Shown piece after piece: positions 45,174 to 53,863 of a DNA stretch of 64,000 bases. The DNA comes from JANQQN01 sp964519665 (GTDB taxonomy: Bacteria > Myxococcota > Kuafuiibacteriia > Kuafuiibacteriales > Kuafuiibacteriaceae), in NCBI GenBank assembly GCA_964519665.1, contig CAZFIV010000005.1, positions 62,001-126,000 on the forward strand, given 5' to 3'. A model generated the notes under the pieces. That model was not told the DNA's origin, did no database searches, and worked only from the letters and a program-made list of their open reading frames with translations. How positions within the stretch are numbered: the first letter of the stretch is position 1; each line of letters starts with the position of its first letter. The position numbers were made by a program, and so were the translations under genes.

Positions 45174-46576
45174 TTCGCCGCCTTTACCTTAACCGGAGGC
45201 CCCACGTCTTTTTTCTTCTTCGGCGACTCGACCGCGGGCGGGAAGCCGTTGAAGCGCCGCCACAGCTCGTAACCGAGACGGACCTCGTCGAGGAGGATCC
45301 AGCCCTTGGTGCGGGCCCCGAGGCGGAGGTAGTGCGAGTCGGGCCACTCTTCTTCCGGCCCGGCGTCGGGATCGGGCATGACCACGACGCGGAAGTTCCC
45401 GTCACTGTCGCTGGCCGAGTCGACGAATTGGACGACGCCGGGGAACGTCCCGACGGCCACCGAAGGCCACCCGGCGAACTGGACGGCCGGCCAGCCCTCG
45501 AATTGCAGGCGGACTTTTCTTCCCGGCGACACGATCGCGGCATCGTTGCCGTCGACGATCAAGGCCGCCGCGCGGGCGGTGTCGGCCGGAACGATGATAC
45601 CCAGCGCTTCGCCTTTTTTGATCTGCTGGGCGCCGGGCAGGGCGAGCGTCCGCAAGAGAATCCCGTTTACGGGCGCCCGAACGACCCGCTGCGCTTGCCG
45701 GGCGAGCTTGACGTCGATCTCGGCGAGCTTGGCTTCGACGCCCGCGAGCTCGGCCCGCGCCGCGTTCAGCTTGGCCCGTGTGTCACCGACCTTGGCCGCC
45801 CCATCGGCGCGCGCTTTGTTGAGTTCTTGGCGGGCGGCGGCGAGCGCCTGGGCGGCGCCGGTGAGGTCGTTCTGAGCGGCTTCGCGGTCGGTCCGGCTCT
45901 TGGTGGCCTTCAGCGCGGTGAGCTCGAGTTCGCGCTGCGAAACCAGACCCTCTTCGCGCAGCGACTGTTGGCGTTCTACGTTGATTCGGGCCGTCTCGTA
46001 GGCGGCTTCCGCGGCCTCGAGCTTCTGCCGGGCGGCTTGCAGCTTTTGTTCGGCTTGGGCGATCTTGGCTTCGGATCCCGCCACCGAGGCGTCGAGAGCC
46101 TCTCGGGCGTTCTCGACCTGCCCCTCCAGGTTGGTCACTTTGGCGAAGTAGCTCTTGCGCTGCTGCTCCGCGGCGTTCCTTTGGGCGGTGATCCGCTGGA
46201 CGAACTGCGGGTCGTTGTCGGACATCTCGACCACCGGGTCGCCGGCCTCGAGCACGGCCCCTTCCTGGACGAACCACTTCAACACGAGCCCTTCGATGGG
46301 CGCCCCGAGCGTCTGCTGGCGGTCTTGAGGCGCGAAGGCGATCAGGTCTCCGGCGCCAGACACGTTTTGCTGCCAGGGCAGCGCCATCAACCCGATCAGG
46401 AGCAGAATGAAGATCAGGGCCAGGAACGACGCCACCCGGCGCGCGGCGACCGGAGGAGGTACCAATCGAGTCGCCGGCAGCGCGAGATCGACGGCTCCAG
46501 ACACAGGCTCCGCGGGTCGACTTCGACTCCGCGCCAAGGCGGTAGGGCCGGAAGTTCCGACGTATTCGGTGGTCAC
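45170..46576 (-). CDS. HlyD-family periplasmic adaptor
   Basis: A 468-residue membrane-fusion protein from GTG 46576, which overlaps the ABC gene stop by four bases (GTGA). One membrane helix (about 48-68) is followed by a first lipoyl half (GAPIEGLVLKWFVQEGAVLEAGDPVVEM), a very long alpha-hairpin (about 115-290), and a second lipoyl half (RVVRAPVNGILLR) with beta-barrel. A basic tail rich in lysine closes it. It joins the inner-membrane ABC protein to the TolC channel. Sequence upstream in the same frame is antisense-like and was excluded. Confidence 0.87.
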   Translation of the reverse strand: MTTEYVGTSGPTALARSRSRPAEPVSGAVDLALPATRLVPPPVAARRVASFLALIFILLLIGLMALPWQQNVSGAGDLIAFAPQDRQQTLGAPIEGLVLKWFVQEGAVLEAGDPVVEMSDNDPQFVQRITAQRNAAEQQRKSYFAKVTNLEGQVENAREALDASVAGSEAKIAQAEQKLQAARQKLEAAEAAYETARINVERQQSLREEGLVSQRELELTALKATKSRTDREAAQNDLTGAAQALAAARQELNKARADGAAKVGDTRAKLNAARAELAGVEAKLAEIDVKLARQAQRVVRAPVNGILLRTLALPGAQQIKKGEALGIIVPADTARAAALIVDGNDAAIVSPGRKVRLQFEGWPAVQFAGWPSVAVGTFPGVVQFVDSASDSDGNFRVVVMPDPDAGPEEEWPDSHYLRLGARTKGWILLDEVRLGYELWRRFNGFPPAVESPKKKKDVGPPVKVKAAK

Positions 46577-48702
46577 GCTGGCATCTCCATGGCTAGTAAG
46601 CGCCCGCTTAGCAAGCGCAATCGGGAATCGAAACGAGCTGCGATCTCCGGACGCACGGTCAACACGACCAGAGTCCAGGTGCCGCGCGGCTGAAGCAATG
46701 CATCGATGGCCCGGTCGGTTAGTTCGGGCGCTAGGCCGTCGAGAAGGCCGTCGACGATCAGCACCTCGGGATTGTCGACGAGGGCGCGAGCGAGCACAAT
46801 CAGCCGCATCTCGGCGTCGGACAGCGGATCCCCATCCAGCGTCAGTTCGGTCTGAAGTCCCGAAGGCAGCGAAGACACCGTTTCGATGAGCCCGACGTCT
46901 TCCAGCACCCGTCGAATATCCGTGTTGTCCAGATAGACGCGCCCCATCCGCACGTTTTGCATGATGGTTCCGGGGACGATGTCGACTCCGCTCACCAACG
47001 CGATCCGGTGTCGCAGGTCGTCGACGAGCAGGTCGCGATAGTCGGTACCGTTGAGGCGGAGCCATCCACCTTCCGGGCTCCGGAGTCCGAGCATGACTTC
47101 GGCCATGCGGGTCCGGCCGGGTCCGCTATCGGTGACAATGGCGGTCTTGGATCCGCCCACGAACGTGTGGCTGCCGTGTTCGATGATGGCCGAGCGGTGC
47201 TCGGGGCGTACGGTCAGGTTCACGAGCTCCAGCTCCGAGCCGCCAGCGCTCGCCGGAGCCTTTCCGATCTCGCCGTCGTGTCGCTCCATGGGAAGATCGG
47301 CCAGCTGTCCGAGCTTGTCGACCCCCGCCACGAGATCGTAAAAATTTTCGACCTGCTTACCCATCTTGGCGAACGAGGCGACGACCGCGGTCACCACCAG
47401 CTCGGCCGCGACGAGTTGGCCGAGCGTCAGCTGCCCCTGAATGACGAGCCAGCCCCCGAGACCGAGCACGGCCGCGGATGAGATGGTCTGAATGACCAAG
47501 CTACCGATCGTCTGCCGCAGCACGATACGGAAGTGGTCTTTGCGAGTCAGCAGGAAGTCGCGGGCGAGATGGTCGACCCGGTCGCGCGCCATGATCTGAG
47601 CTGCTGGCGGCTTGAAGGCCGTCGGCCGGGCCGCGATGGCCTCGAGCCACTCGGCGACCGCGTACTTGGCTTTGCTCTCTTTGATGGCCGTCTTTTGGCC
47701 GGTTCGCCCCATCACCACCAGAACGAAGAACAGGGCGATGATCAGCAGGATGTCGAAGGCGAGCAAAAGCGGGTGGTAAAAGGCCAGCAAGAGCAGGCCG
47801 ACCGCCGTTCGGAGTACGAGGTCGAGGCCGTCCAGCAAGAGCGTGGCCGCAGCTTTGTGAACGGTGAAGACGTCGAAGTAGCGGTTGACGAGCTCCGGCC
47901 CGTGGCGACCGTCGTATGCCTTCACTCGCACTCGCGGGAGCCGATGGGCCAGGTCGCCGGTGACCCGCATGAACAGACGGCGCTGCAGGATTTCGACCAC
48001 GTACACCTCGAGGGCCACGAGCGCCGAGGAAAGGCCGAGACCCAGGACCAGCGCGAAGGTCAAGACCACCACCGGCTGCAGCAGGGTGCCGAAGGCGACG
48101 TTGTTGACCAGCGCCTGTACCGCGACCGGGGTGGCCAAGGTCAACAAGCCCACGCCCATGGCGAAGATGAACACCGTCCGCATATCTTCCCGCTCGGCGC
48201 TCATCAGACCGAGCAAACGCGCGACCGGGCTGGTCTTGCCGCCTTGGCTCGAAAGCCAGCTGAGCGGCGTCGATGGGTCGGCCGCCCATAAGGTGATCGG
48301 CTCGGTCGTGCCGAGCTCGGCGTCGAGCTGAGAGGCGCGGATCCACCGTCCCTTGGGAGCGGTGGGAGTGACCATCTTGACCATCCGAGCTCGGCGTTCG
48401 GTCAGCAGAATCCAGCCGTCAGGTTCCGAGGTGTCAGTCCAAAGCAGAATGGGGTGCCGGGAGCCGACGCCATGGATGCCCTCGCTGGGGCGGGCTTCGA
48501 ACGGGCGCCACGCGATACCCAGTTCGACGCCGGCGTGGCGGGTGGCCAGACACCAGTCATCGCCGTCGGCGTACGCGGTGCTGTGGGCCACCAGAGCCCG
48601 CGTCTGCGAACGGTCAAAAGGGACATTGACACATGCACACAGTTGCTCGAGCAGCTCGAGCACTGGTTCGGCCCGACTCAGGTCGTCGCTCTGGCTTTCC
48701 AT
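46573..48702 (-). CDS. ABC exporter subunit with degenerate (apparently inactive) ATPase domain
   Basis: A 709-residue protein. An N-terminal domain of about 150 residues may be a C39-like domain remnant without catalytic cysteine. A six-helix ABC membrane domain spans about 170-450. The ATPase domain (about 485-709) is recognisable but has lost catalytic motifs: Walker A reads SGPGRTR (lysine gone), the Q-loop VSGVDIVPGTI lacks glutamine, the signature is LSDAE, Walker B ends VDG without the glutamate, and the H-loop histidine is missing (VVLTVRPE). It begins a coupled operon with HlyD and TolC. Start ATG 48702; ATG 48732 is possible. Confidence 0.85.
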   Translation of the reverse strand: MESQSDDLSRAEPVLELLEQLCACVNVPFDRSQTRALVAHSTAYADGDDWCLATRHAGVELGIAWRPFEARPSEGIHGVGSRHPILLWTDTSEPDGWILLTERRARMVKMVTPTAPKGRWIRASQLDAELGTTEPITLWAADPSTPLSWLSSQGGKTSPVARLLGLMSAEREDMRTVFIFAMGVGLLTLATPVAVQALVNNVAFGTLLQPVVVLTFALVLGLGLSSALVALEVYVVEILQRRLFMRVTGDLAHRLPRVRVKAYDGRHGPELVNRYFDVFTVHKAAATLLLDGLDLVLRTAVGLLLLAFYHPLLLAFDILLIIALFFVLVVMGRTGQKTAIKESKAKYAVAEWLEAIAARPTAFKPPAAQIMARDRVDHLARDFLLTRKDHFRIVLRQTIGSLVIQTISSAAVLGLGGWLVIQGQLTLGQLVAAELVVTAVVASFAKMGKQVENFYDLVAGVDKLGQLADLPMERHDGEIGKAPASAGGSELELVNLTVRPEHRSAIIEHGSHTFVGGSKTAIVTDSGPGRTRMAEVMLGLRSPEGGWLRLNGTDYRDLLVDDLRHRIALVSGVDIVPGTIMQNVRMGRVYLDNTDIRRVLEDVGLIETVSSLPSGLQTELTLDGDPLSDAEMRLIVLARALVDNPEVLIVDGLLDGLAPELTDRAIDALLQPRGTWTLVVLTVRPEIAARFDSRLRLLSGRLLAMEMPA

Positions 48703-48794
48703 GTTCGTATTAATCCTCGGACTGTCGACCATCGTCGACTATGAGTAATTCCAAATCCATTGCTTCGGGATCTTCGAACTGGACGATTCTGGTA

Positions 48795-48807
48795 TCGTTG
48801 ATAACGA
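48795..48807. promoter_or_regulatory. T-N11-A dyad, candidate LysR-type regulator box
   Basis: TCGTTGATAACGA is a perfect dyad (TCGTT, GAT, AACGA) and fits the T-N11-A rule for LysR-type boxes. It lies in the AT-richer gap between the divergent LysR-like gene (62 bp to its start) and the exporter operon (about 93 bp to its start). Confidence 0.45.
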
Positions 48808-48868
48808 ATTGTTCAGGATTCTCGATGCTGGCCCGACCACTGCGATGATCCCAAGCAAAGCCCTGTTG

Positions 48869-49777
48869 ATGGAATGGCTCAATTATCACCACCTGCTGTA
48901 CTTCTGGACCGTGGCCAAGGAAGGCTCGGTCGCGAAGGCCAGCGAGGCGCTCAGGTTGGCGCAACCGACCATCAGCGGCCAGGTCAAGCAGCTTGAACAA
49001 GCGCTTGGAGAGCAATTATTCGTTCGTAAAGGGCGCAATCTTGTTCTGACTGAAACGGGCGAACTGGTCTTTGGTTACGCCGACGAGATCTTTGGCCTTG
49101 GCCGGGAGTTGATGGATAGCCTCCGCGGCCGCCCATCCAGCCGGCCCGCCCGGCTTCATGTGGGGATATCCGACGTATTCCCGAAGTTGATCGCTTTTCG
49201 AGTGCTCGAGATGGCGACCGATCTCGACCCCCCGGTCGAGGTCGTCTGTCGCGAAGACAAGACCGAGCGGCTCCTCGCAGAGCTGTCGATTCATGGTTTC
49301 GACCTCGTGCTGACCGACACTCCGTTTTCGGGGCAGGTCAGCGTGAAGGCGTTTAATCACCTGCTGGGCCAAAGCGAGGTCGGCTTGTACGGGGCTCGGA
49401 AATTGGCGGAGCGATACCGTCGTGACTATCCGGCAAGCCTGGACGGCGCGCCCTTCTTATTGCCGACTTCGCACTCGGTCCTTCGCCGGGCGATCGATCG
49501 GTGGTTCGAGGCCAACTCGATTCGGCCGTCCATCGTGGCCGAGTTTGATGATTCGGCGCTCATGAAGGTCTTCGGCGCTCACGGCAAAGGTATCTTCCCC
49601 GCCGCCAACGCGATCGAGACCGACATCCGACGCGACTTCTCGGCCCGCAAAATCGGCGATGTCGACGGGGTCAGCGAGCAGTTCTTTGCGATCACGGTGG
49701 AGCGACGAATCAAGCATCCAGCCGTGCAAGCCATCTCCAACGCCGCGCGCGAGTCTCTGTTCAAGAAGGCGGGCTGA
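48869..49777 (+). CDS. LysR-family regulator closely resembling NhaR
   Basis: A 302-residue protein from ATG 48869. The opening LNYHHLLYFWTVAKEGSVAKA, GELVFGYADEIFGL, EFDDSALMKVFGAHG and ERRIKHPAVQAISN match E. coli NhaR segment by segment, as I recall it. NhaR senses sodium and activates nhaA, yet no Na+/H+ antiporter is seen here. The gene is divergent from the ABC-HlyD-TolC operon with a T-N11-A dyad between, so it probably controls that exporter or itself. In-frame starts at 48845 and 48809 exist but add unlike residues. Confidence 0.87.
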   Translation: MEWLNYHHLLYFWTVAKEGSVAKASEALRLAQPTISGQVKQLEQALGEQLFVRKGRNLVLTETGELVFGYADEIFGLGRELMDSLRGRPSSRPARLHVGISDVFPKLIAFRVLEMATDLDPPVEVVCREDKTERLLAELSIHGFDLVLTDTPFSGQVSVKAFNHLLGQSEVGLYGARKLAERYRRDYPASLDGAPFLLPTSHSVLRRAIDRWFEANSIRPSIVAEFDDSALMKVFGAHGKGIFPAANAIETDIRRDFSARKIGDVDGVSEQFFAITVERRIKHPAVQAISNAARESLFKKAG

Positions 49778-49790
49778 TTCGACGTCGACC

Positions 49791-49812
49791 TCCGGTTAGC
49801 GTCCGGTTAGCG
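49791..49812. repeat. tandem TCCGGTTAGCG, two copies, spanning a stop codon
   Basis: Two exact 11-bp copies followed by TCCGG. The stop codon of the opposing metallophosphoesterase gene lies in the second copy. The duplication falls between convergent genes and probably arose by slippage. Confidence 0.75.
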
Positions 49813-51606
49813 TCCGGCAGCCTCGGGGCGGTCTCCCGGTGGCTGCACGGGTGGGCGCTCAGACTTTGGACGGGTGGGCTTCGGTCGTTTCCGCGCGAGT
49901 ATCTCCTCTGCGCGCTGTCGGATCGGCCCCTCGCGACCTTCCGGCTCGTCGATGATCGACCCAGGCACCAGGGTTCCCGTTTGGTCGACGACCCGCATCA
50001 ACGACAGCTCCGACCACGGCCGGCCATCGGCGTTGACACCTAGCTCGATGACGCCGACCCCTCGGCTTTCGCTGCCCCAGGTGCGACTGGCTCGGTCCCA
50101 CCGACCGGTTTGGTCGACCCACGTATGCGTGTTCACGTACCGGACCCTTCGCCCCTCGGGGGTCAGGTAGTGTTGGTCTTCGGCGACATGGGTGTGGCCG
50201 TGCACCACCTCGTTGATGTCGAAGGTGTCGTGCAGGGCCTGAATCCTGCGTTCGTAGGCCACTTGGCTTTCGTGGCGAACCTGATTGGCGATGATACCGG
50301 GGAGCCGCTGAAAGAAGGACGCCCCGGCCCGGAACGCCGAAAAGAATGGTTGAGCGGTCGACGCTTCGACCCGTTCGAGACCGTCGGCGACCTCCGCGGA
50401 GCCCAGCTGATCGTCGGCATCGCGAAACGCGTTCAGCTGGTCGACCAGCTCCGGGAAGGTCTCGACGAGGCGACGAGCGTCCATCCGCCGCACCTGTTCA
50501 TCGTGGGCGGCCGACACCTCGTGCCCTTCTTTGAGAGCGCTCTTCAGGAAGGCCTTGAGCATGCCGACCGCGGCTTTCGGCGCGCCGAGGGCTTCTTTGA
50601 CGAACGCCGTCTTATTGCTCAGGGCGTCGCCGAGGTAAGGCTGCTTTCGCTCGAGAAGATTGAAGCCGTCCCGGACGCCGTAGTCGCCGAGCGCCAGGGG
50701 CATCTCTTCGTGCAGGGGCGTCGGGTCGAAGATCTCTTTGTACGGTCGGCGGGTGCAGTTGTACGGGTCTTCGCGGTGCCCGTGATCCACGAGCTTGTCT
50801 CCGTACACCACCATCGGCAGACGGTTGAGGCGAGCGAGAGCGGCCTCGACCTGATGGTCGTCGCACCCGAGCCGGCGCAACTCTGTGCGCATGATCCCTA
50901 GGAAGCCCTGATGTACCCGGCCATCGGACTCGACCTGGCCATCCCAAACGTGAGGATTCCAGAGCTCCCGGTCGTGATTGCCGGGCAACAGATCGACGCG
51001 ATGGCCGAGGCTGAGGTGCAGCGCCAGGGCTCGGAAGAACTCTGGGTGGCCCCGATGCATGATGTTGAGCTTGATGATCGCGTTCGCAGGGGTGTTTCGG
51101 GGCGCGGCGCCGTCGAAGCCGTCAACGAATCGGTAGCCGGGCCGTTCGACGGTGGCTTGCAGGAACTCGAAGACATCGCCATTGAGGTTCAAGGTGAGCG
51201 CGTGTGCGTGGTCGGCAGCCAGCGCCCGGCGTTCGTGAGTAGTGATCGGGGCTCGATCGCCCCATGGCAGACGTCCCATCGATTCGACGATGTCTTCGCG
51301 GGACCGCGGCAGTTCGACGTTCGGAGCGGCCCGCAGCCACTCGCGGGCCAGCAAACGCACGAACTGTTGCTCTTGGTTGGGCTTGAAATCGTCGATGACG
51401 TCCAGGCGACCGGTGACCGGATGTCGACCGGCGGCGATGTGAATGTCGCTCACCGAAATGATGCGGTGGGTTCGTCGACTGCCCGACTCGCTGGCGCGGC
51501 CCGGCGGACGGTCACGGTCGACGAAGTCGACGACCGCCTGCTCCGATCCCAGGTGGTCGTGCAGGGTATCTGCAACAGTATTGGTCAGCGGCAGCAGGCG
51601 GGTCAT
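49807..51606 (-). CDS. calcineurin-like metallophosphoesterase
   Basis: A 599-residue protein with a full set of metal-binding motifs: VSDIH (near 50), LNGDVFEFL, LLPGNHDRELW, and later VVHGHTHVA. It is long for the family: inserts lie between the GNHD and GHTH blocks, with a helical segment of about 200 residues, and a Pro-rich basic tail closes it. It has no signal peptide. Substrate (phosphomonoester, phosphodiester or nucleotide) is unknown. The start at ATG 51606 sits directly after AGGTGG, closer than usual. Confidence 0.8.
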   Translation of the reverse strand: MTRLLPLTNTVADTLHDHLGSEQAVVDFVDRDRPPGRASESGSRRTHRIISVSDIHIAAGRHPVTGRLDVIDDFKPNQEQQFVRLLAREWLRAAPNVELPRSREDIVESMGRLPWGDRAPITTHERRALAADHAHALTLNLNGDVFEFLQATVERPGYRFVDGFDGAAPRNTPANAIIKLNIMHRGHPEFFRALALHLSLGHRVDLLPGNHDRELWNPHVWDGQVESDGRVHQGFLGIMRTELRRLGCDDHQVEAALARLNRLPMVVYGDKLVDHGHREDPYNCTRRPYKEIFDPTPLHEEMPLALGDYGVRDGFNLLERKQPYLGDALSNKTAFVKEALGAPKAAVGMLKAFLKSALKEGHEVSAAHDEQVRRMDARRLVETFPELVDQLNAFRDADDQLGSAEVADGLERVEASTAQPFFSAFRAGASFFQRLPGIIANQVRHESQVAYERRIQALHDTFDINEVVHGHTHVAEDQHYLTPEGRRVRYVNTHTWVDQTGRWDRASRTWGSESRGVGVIELGVNADGRPWSELSLMRVVDQTGTLVPGSIIDEPEGREGPIRQRAEEILARKRPKPTRPKSERPPVQPPGDRPEAAGR

Positions 51607-51642
51607 CCACCTGTAGGATAATGCATCTTATGTGGTAGGTGG
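51607..51642. promoter_or_regulatory. AT-rich inverted repeat upstream of the metallophosphoesterase
   Basis: CCACCT and AGGTGG flank a 24-bp AT-rich core that itself holds the near-palindrome ATAATGCATCTTAT. Such composition stands out in this GC-rich DNA and fits a promoter -10 area with an operator, but no consensus was identified. It is also the region that contains the ribosome binding site. Confidence 0.35.
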
Positions 51643-51665
51643 TAGTCTTATTGCCGAGCCGGCGA

Positions 51666-52760
51666 TCAGCCCCCGAGGGCCGACATGTTGACGTGGTGGT
51701 GGTCGTCGACGCCGTGGACGTTGAAGTGATGGCCGTGCCATTTGCCGAACAGGGCCTCTCGGATGCGGTCGAGGATGGCTTGGTCGTCGAGGCCGGCCCG
51801 GATCAGGTCTCGCAGGCTCAGACCTTTGGGGCTGGCCAGGCAGGCTCGGATCTCCCCCTTGGCGGTGATTCGGATGCGGTTGCACCGCTCGCAGAAGTTC
51901 TCGGTGACGGCTCCAATGAAGCCCACCTTGTGGCCGCCGCCTCGCGCCGCAGGCACGTACCCAGCGGGGCCGCGATCGGCGCGATGCTCGGGTGCGGCAT
52001 CGACGACGATCCGGTCACCCAGGATCTTTTTCATCTCGGCGACCGGAACGACCGCCTCGGCGCCGAGGTTCGCGCCCTCACCGAGCGGCATCAGCTCGAT
52101 GAAGCGAGGCACGATGCCTCGGTCCCAGGCCCAGTCGACGATGTCTCCGAGCTGCGTGTGATTATGGCCTCGGACCACGACGCTGTTGGTCTTGACGACC
52201 TTTAGGCCGGCTTCTTGGATCGCCTCGATGCCCGCCATGACCCGGCACATGTCGCCACCGCGGGTCATCTCGCGAAACGTGTCGGGGTCGACGCTATCGA
52301 GCGAGACGTTGAGCCGGCTCAGGCCGGCGTCGACCAGACGCTTGGCGAGCGGTCGAAGGGCGGTCGCATTGCTGGTCATCGCGATGTCGTCGATGCCGAG
52401 GTCTCTGATGCGCCGGACCAGGTCATCGAGGTTCTTGCGGACCAGGGGCTCCCCGCCGGTCAGGCGGACCGTCTGGACGCCGAGCTCCTTGAAGATTCCA
52501 CACACGCGCACGATCTCTTCGAACGTCAAGATGTCTTGCCGGGGCGAGGCCGCGATGCCTTCGGGGGGCATGCAATACTGGCACTTCAGGTCACACCGAT
52601 CGGTGACCGACAAGCGAAGATACCGGAGCCGTCGGCCTTGGCTATCGCTCAACCAGCCGGGTTGACCGACCCGGCTGCGTCCCGCGAGTGGAACCGGGTC
52701 GGACGCATCGCTGTCCGGATCACGACCGAGACCAGAGTTGAGAACGGGGAGCCTCGCCAT
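51666..52760 (-). CDS. moaA: GTP 3',8-cyclase, molybdenum cofactor biosynthesis
   Basis: A 364-residue radical SAM enzyme. The N-terminal cluster is C56-x3-C60-x2-C63 in TDRCDLKCQYC, followed by LTGGEPL. The C-terminal cluster is NFCERCNRIRIT with a third cysteine in RACLAS. The protein ends in GG, which is essential in MoaA. It converts GTP in the first step of molybdopterin synthesis. No other moa gene is nearby. The N-terminal 45 residues are longer than typical, so the start may be downstream. Confidence 0.92.
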   Translation of the reverse strand: MARLPVLNSGLGRDPDSDASDPVPLAGRSRVGQPGWLSDSQGRRLRYLRLSVTDRCDLKCQYCMPPEGIAASPRQDILTFEEIVRVCGIFKELGVQTVRLTGGEPLVRKNLDDLVRRIRDLGIDDIAMTSNATALRPLAKRLVDAGLSRLNVSLDSVDPDTFREMTRGGDMCRVMAGIEAIQEAGLKVVKTNSVVVRGHNHTQLGDIVDWAWDRGIVPRFIELMPLGEGANLGAEAVVPVAEMKKILGDRIVVDAAPEHRADRGPAGYVPAARGGGHKVGFIGAVTENFCERCNRIRITAKGEIRACLASPKGLSLRDLIRAGLDDQAILDRIREALFGKWHGHHFNVHGVDDHHHVNMSALGG

Positions 52761-52903
52761 CAGCGGTCGAGGCTAGCCGAGTTTCTGGTCCCGAATCCAG
52801 CACTCCCGTTCCGTAGACCAGCATGCATGGCGATGAGTGACGCTCGTCAGGGTGATCCGCACGTTCGGGTGCGTCAACCGAGCGCGCAGATGCGTCTGAC
52901 CGT

Positions 52904-53863
52904 TTACGAAGGACGGAGCAGATAGACGCCTTCAACCCGCTGGCTGTCTACGAAACCGTGCTCCAGCTTGAGGTTGTACCCGCTGCAGACGGCGACCAGC
53001 CTCTCAGGGGTGTACCGAGTCGAATGAAAGACGGTCAGCACTTGGTCGCGTGAAAACGGGATGGTCTCGCCGTACACGTCGAGGCGAACGTCGTCGATGA
53101 GGGTCGCCAAGTAACGCATCTGCCAGGTCTGGCCGTCGTCGTCGAGCGGGGTGCTCACCAGTCGGCGGTCGGTTGCGCCCGGCGACAGCCCAAGCTCGAG
53201 GAGCGCCCCGTCATACCAGGCCCGAGCCAACGGATTGTCGTACTGCGGTACGATCGCGGGGGCCGAAGTGGTGAACGGCTCGGGCGATAGGTTGGCCGAC
53301 AAGATGAGAAGGTCGTTCGGCGCCATAAGCCGGTCGAGGTATGGCAGGAGGCTGTCGTGATCGAAGTTCGGCAATATGCCGAGGCACGACCACACCACCG
53401 GCTGATCATCGCGTACTCCGTACTCCGAGCGGGCCGGCCACGCCGATAGATCGAGCACGATGCGGTCGACGCGGGGGGCGCCGGCTTCCAGCAGACGCCG
53501 CCCAGCGGTCAAGACCAGGGCCGCACTCGTATCACTCAACACGATTCGGCTCGATCGGTCCTGGGCTTGGGTCACCCACCGCGCATCTTTTTGGCCGCCG
53601 CCACAGCCGAGGCTGACATATTGAACGTTCGATGGCGCGAGCCCATCGAGGGCCGCCCGGAAGGCCTGGTCGTAAAGGCCTTGCACCGCCGCGTGAGAGC
53701 GGACTGGCGACCAGCCCTCGTGGTAGGCGAGCCATCGCGCGGATTGGGCCGGCGAATCGTACAGATACCTTCCCGGTACGACTCCCGACCGCAGGTTAGC
53801 CTGCAGTTGGGCGGCGATGACATCGGGCCACTGAGAGGAATGAAATTCGACTGGTACCTTCAT
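52904..53863 (-). CDS. EgtD-like SAM-dependent methyltransferase
   Basis: A 319-residue protein of the histidine-specific methyltransferase (EgtD/DUF2260) type. The SAM site is VSLGCGGGQKDA, followed by LSDTS, and a GILPNFDHD loop resembles the EgtD GNF. The C-terminal FSRDQVLTVFHSTRYT occupies the place of the EgtD substrate-binding TExS segment, and by eye the key glutamate is a phenylalanine here. So histidine may not be the substrate. It overlaps the M1 peptidase stop by four bases (ATGA). No egtB or egtC gene is present. Confidence 0.7.
   Translation of the reverse strand: MKVPVEFHSSQWPDVIAAQLQANLRSGVVPGRYLYDSPAQSARWLAYHEGWSPVRSHAAVQGLYDQAFRAALDGLAPSNVQYVSLGCGGGQKDARWVTQAQDRSSRIVLSDTSAALVLTAGRRLLEAGAPRVDRIVLDLSAWPARSEYGVRDDQPVVWSCLGILPNFDHDSLLPYLDRLMAPNDLLILSANLSPEPFTTSAPAIVPQYDNPLARAWYDGALLELGLSPGATDRRLVSTPLDDDGQTWQMRYLATLIDDVRLDVYGETIPFSRDQVLTVFHSTRYTPERLVAVCSGYNLKLEHGFVDSQRVEGVYLLRPS

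Noticed and set aside
46577..47065. N-terminal extension of the HlyD gene into the ABC gene
   Set aside because: The extension is Arg/His-rich shadow sequence inside the ABC coding region; GTG at 46576 with a GTGA overlap is the natural start.
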